A DNA stretch of 25,150 nucleotides. Origin: CS1-C013 sp964347265 (GTDB lineage: Archaea > Aenigmatarchaeota > Aenigmatarchaeia > Aenigmatarchaeales > Aenigmatarchaeaceae). Location: contig CAYFXV010000007.1 of the NCBI GenBank assembly GCA_964347265.1, forward strand, positions 1 through 25,150, given 5' to 3'. The position numbers and the translations under genes were made by a program. Numbering within the stretch: the first letter of the stretch is position 1; each line of letters opens with the position of its first letter. Below, piece by piece: positions 22,278 to 25,150 of the stretch. The notes beneath the pieces are model-generated. The model saw only the letters and a list, made by a program, of their open reading frames with translations. It made no database searches and was not told the origin of the DNA.

Positions 22278-24980
22278 ATGAAGAAATTGTTGTTAGTTTT
22301 AATAATCTTTTTAGTTTTATGTTTATTCAGCTTTCCAGTCAAAGCCTATACTGTTGTGACAGCAGACAGTGGTCATGCTGAAGATATTCAAGATGCAGTA
22401 GACATAGTTGCAGCAGATCCAGAAGGAGGTGATGTACATATTCCAGCAGGAACTTGGAATTTCGTAGAAATCGGAGAAGAATGGATAACAGTTGAGATTC
22501 CAGCTGGAGTCAATCTTTATGGAGCACCTTCACCTAAAGACACAAATGGATTCAATGAAGGCTTTTTTGACTCACCTTCATCTGGTACTTGGGCAACCGT
22601 GTTAAGAATGCCTTATGACGTTCCAGGCAGTTGGGATATGGGCTGGAATATTCCTCGTTGGTTCGAGCTCGGAACTGGTGCTTATGACCCCACAAAGCCT
22701 ACGAGGTTCAGCGACATCAAGATTCAAGGCTACAGAAGCATAGATAGAGATTCCGAAACCGTTCATCGCGCAATACATCTACACGGCATAATCAACTTCC
22801 GCATCGATCACTGCATGTTCGAACATACGGCTGGTGGCGCGATACGGATTGACGCTTTTGAGTTGGGAAACTATTATTGCAGTGGGGTCATAGATCACAG
22901 TAAAATCGTCAATATATACGGGGCCTCTGACCTAGCAAATATGTACGATAGTCAGATGGGTTATGGTATACAAGTTAGTCGAGCTGGATGGACTCCTACA
23001 GGCGGACCTATGCCCTTTGAACCAACAATGGACGTTCTCGGAAAATATACAAATCACTCAATATACATTGAGGATTGTTATTTCAGCAAATGGCGACATT
23101 GTGTGTCTTCTGGCAACGGAGGATACTACGTTTTTCGCCACAACATCATTGACCAAGATTTCGGTCACCTTTCCCTGGATGTTCATGGTTTTCGAGGTAC
23201 TGAGTCTGGGCGTGCTGGCGGTCGCGGCGCTGAATTTTATGAAAACTATTTTGGTCCACTAGCTACAGTTGCATATAAGAGTGGAGTAGGTAATGTCACA
23301 GTCACAGGTCCTAAAGGGACATTGCAGGACGGGGGCGGTTGCGGAGTTTGGTTTAACAATTACGTTGATAGCAGTTGGCGTTCTATGGCATTATACACAG
23401 AAGATTACGTCCCAAGTGAAACTTGGCATCTCGAAGACTTCTATCTTTGGGGAAACAAAGGAAACTGGACTCCCCCTGACTGGTACGGATCTGTGCCTGG
23501 ATTCGACGCTGACAGGCATGTTGAGGCTTATTGGAATCGTTCCGCAGGCAACGAAGGCGACCCAAATTATCCAAATGTTGACCCATCATGGTCGATTGCT
23601 GGCTACACACCTTATCCTTATCCACATCCTCTAACACTTGAAGCAATACCAGTCAATATAACAGGAACTGTTACTGATTCAGAAACAGGCTTTCCAATAC
23701 AAGGAGCTACAGTCACATGCAATGCTTATAGCGACAATACCGATTCAAATGGTATATACTTTATAATGATGCCTTCAACAGGCTCTTGTGATTTAACAGC
23801 AAGTAAAACAGGGTATTTACCAATGGCAATTCCATCATTTTCGTTTCCAAGTAATGGAACTTACACTCAAGATTTTACTTTAACACCTCTAACCGGTTTT
23901 AATATCTCAGGCAGGTTAACAGACAAAGACGGTAATCCATTACAAGCAAGTATTAACATTTATGAGCAAGAAACAATAGTAGCTACAACCCAAACAAGTA
24001 ATGGATACTATTCTCTTCCAACATCTCCTGGTGTTTATGATCTTCAATTTAACATTCTCAACTTCTTTATACCTGACTTCTTTATCGAATTGTTATCCTT
24101 AAACATATCATCCAGTTTATCTGATGTAGTCAATTACATAACAAACATTGGTGATCAGAACATTTCATTCATCACAGATATCATTGATGTTCAAACAATA
24201 CAAACCTATAGTTTAGAGGAACCAGCAAGAGTATTGATAAATGGGACTGTAATACCTAATGTACCCTCTTATTCACAATTAACGAATAATACTTGGTTCT
24301 ATGATTCAACAGAAAATGAATTATACATAAAAGCAAGAATATCCATACCTACCCTCACATGCACTGATGGAACACCTTATGATCAATGTTCTTCAAATAA
24401 GCCATTATACTGTGATAATGGAACTTTGATTAATTTCTGTTCGAATTGTGGTTGTTCTTCTGGACAAACCTGTAATACAACAACTGAAGAGTGCTATGCT
24501 ATTTCAGGAGAAACTAGTACTTTTGGAAATACAAATATAGGTGCAAATGGCCTTTTCATTAACTGTGACCAATTAGTTGGAAGTTACTTCACTTCTCCAT
24601 CTGACGCTGACGGTGCAACTGTTGATAAACTCACATTTTATGTAGGTAGGCCAAGTGAAACAGTAGATGTAAAAGGAGTTATTGCTTTCCTTAGTAATTT
24701 AACAATTTTACCGAACGGAGTAGGTAATGCGGTAAATGTAGGTTCTTTAGGTTGGTATGATAGCACTTTCTCAAGCCCCCCGGTAATTGAGGCCTCAACA
24801 GACTATGTTTTAATGATTATTTGCGATTCTCCTTTTATTAGTGGCGGTTTTTGGTGGGATTATGGTGCAAGCAAATCTAGGACTGATAGTTCCAATGATT
24901 ATGATTCTCCTTCTGACCCAACTGATGCGTCTACAGGTAACTACAATTTTAGTATATATGCAACTTACATACCTACGTAA
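22278..24980 (+). CDS. Secreted beta-helix protein with carboxypeptidase-regulatory-like and Cys-rich domains
   Basis: A 900-residue secreted protein. A signal peptide spans 1-23 (LVLCLFSFPVKA, cleavage before YTVV). Residues ~35-420 form a right-handed parallel beta-helix of the pectate-lyase-like type (AVDIVAADPEGGDVHIPAGTW, then IHLHGIINFRIDHCMFEHTAGGAI). Two carboxypeptidase-regulatory-like beta-sandwiches follow at ~461-520 (ITGTVTDSETGFPIQGATV) and ~545-600 (ISGRLTDKDGNPLQASINI). A Cys-rich knot at ~695-740 contains CTDGTPYDQCSSNK and CSNCGCSSGQTC. A jelly-roll-like C-terminal domain ends the protein. No C-terminal anchor is seen. The DNA for the beta-helix (about 22600-23600) is clearly richer in GC than the rest of the gene. 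A polysaccharide-binding or -cleaving role is inferred. Confidence 0.82.
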   Translation: MKKLLLVLIIFLVLCLFSFPVKAYTVVTADSGHAEDIQDAVDIVAADPEGGDVHIPAGTWNFVEIGEEWITVEIPAGVNLYGAPSPKDTNGFNEGFFDSPSSGTWATVLRMPYDVPGSWDMGWNIPRWFELGTGAYDPTKPTRFSDIKIQGYRSIDRDSETVHRAIHLHGIINFRIDHCMFEHTAGGAIRIDAFELGNYYCSGVIDHSKIVNIYGASDLANMYDSQMGYGIQVSRAGWTPTGGPMPFEPTMDVLGKYTNHSIYIEDCYFSKWRHCVSSGNGGYYVFRHNIIDQDFGHLSLDVHGFRGTESGRAGGRGAEFYENYFGPLATVAYKSGVGNVTVTGPKGTLQDGGGCGVWFNNYVDSSWRSMALYTEDYVPSETWHLEDFYLWGNKGNWTPPDWYGSVPGFDADRHVEAYWNRSAGNEGDPNYPNVDPSWSIAGYTPYPYPHPLTLEAIPVNITGTVTDSETGFPIQGATVTCNAYSDNTDSNGIYFIMMPSTGSCDLTASKTGYLPMAIPSFSFPSNGTYTQDFTLTPLTGFNISGRLTDKDGNPLQASINIYEQETIVATTQTSNGYYSLPTSPGVYDLQFNILNFFIPDFFIELLSLNISSSLSDVVNYITNIGDQNISFITDIIDVQTIQTYSLEEPARVLINGTVIPNVPSYSQLTNNTWFYDSTENELYIKARISIPTLTCTDGTPYDQCSSNKPLYCDNGTLINFCSNCGCSSGQTCNTTTEECYAISGETSTFGNTNIGANGLFINCDQLVGSYFTSPSDADGATVDKLTFYVGRPSETVDVKGVIAFLSNLTILPNGVGNAVNVGSLGWYDSTFSSPPVIEASTDYVLMIICDSPFISGGFWWDYGASKSRTDSSNDYDSPSDPTDASTGNYNFSIYATYIPT

Positions 24981-25001
24981 GGAAAAACATATGATAGAAA
25001 T

Positions 25002-25150
25002 TTAAGAAAGTTTATAATGTTTCCAAATGTATTTTAATGCATTTTTATGGTTTTTATGAGTTAAAATCTCCATGGCTTCATCTTTACTAACCCATAAATA
25101 TCTATCATGTTCACTTTTATCAACTTTTATCTTTTTGCTAAACAATTCAA
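25002..25150 (-). CDS. Nudix-like hydrolase, C-terminal fragment (5' end outside window)
   Basis: The minus strand has an open frame from the right edge to a TAA at 25002-25004, giving 48 residues. SEHDRYLWVSKDEAMEILTH resembles the C-terminal part of Nudix hydrolases, where a conserved Trp-Val and an EEA helix follow the Nudix box. The box itself would be outside the window, so the assignment is tentative. It is convergent with the beta-helix gene. Confidence 0.55.
   Translation of the reverse strand, partial: ELFSKKIKVDKSEHDRYLWVSKDEAMEILTHKNHKNALKYIWKHYKLS

Noticed and set aside
22963..23646. Open frames in other phases within the beta-helix gene
   Set aside because: They come from the locally higher GC of that region; the main frame carries the signal peptide and recognisable domains without interruption.

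Overview
The window is AT-rich archaeal DNA with very tightly packed genes. The archaeal origin is shown by eL18, eS1, RpoN, aRF1, TYW1, the GAN nuclease, Bud32, an archaeal-type SRP RNA and several proteins with class III (prepilin-type) signal peptides. The lineage is an inference: the small AT-rich gene set, the thrombospondin-like WSECVGGTQTRTC motif, the Cys-rich C-x-DGTP-x5-CSSNKP-x2-C motif and the long LamG and beta-helix surface proteins suggest a DPANN archaeon of the Woesearchaeota/Pacearchaeota type. Most promoters I can see place a TATA box 24-30 bases before the start codon, so many mRNAs are probably leaderless.

Layout. 1-242: tail of an HD-family protein. 297-1668: ribosomal protein and RNA polymerase operon eL18-uL13-uS9-RpoN, then tRNA-Pro(GGG). 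1811-9606: a cell-surface region with a short pilin-like protein, TYW1 on the opposite strand, a 1588-residue pilin-adhesin and a VirB11/PilB-type secretion ATPase. 9596-10705: a membrane-anchored Lon-type protease and the SRP RNA. 10779-14313: a small membrane protein, then on the minus strand tRNA-Ile-bud32-small membrane protein-uS15-GAN-eS1, an information-processing operon. 14355-14827: a DUF5654-like membrane protein and tRNA-Ala(CGC). 14863-19109: metallophosphoesterase, valyl-tRNA synthetase and aRF1. 19106-22228: a third pilin-like protein, a NYN-domain protein, and an operon of TatD, a TSP1-like surface protein and a small membrane protein. 22278-24980: a secreted beta-helix protein. 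25002-25150: tail of a Nudix-like protein.

How the genes work together. About half of the window is translation and replication housekeeping. The other half is surface biology. The most striking part is the pilin-adhesin at 3174-7940. Its first ~133 residues are a paralog of the complete 130-residue pilin-like protein at 1811-2203. After that point it carries a beta-helix, propeller-like repeats, NosD-like coils and two LamG domains, and it is followed after 25 bases by the secretion ATPase. I read this as a pilus-like adhesion apparatus of an archaeon that probably lives attached to other cells or polymers; this is inference. Several core enzymes have unusual signature motifs: NVKN for NIKS in aRF1, EMHRS for KMSKS in ValRS, and DxD plus GNR in the phosphoesterase. 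I saw no CRISPR array, transposon or prophage.
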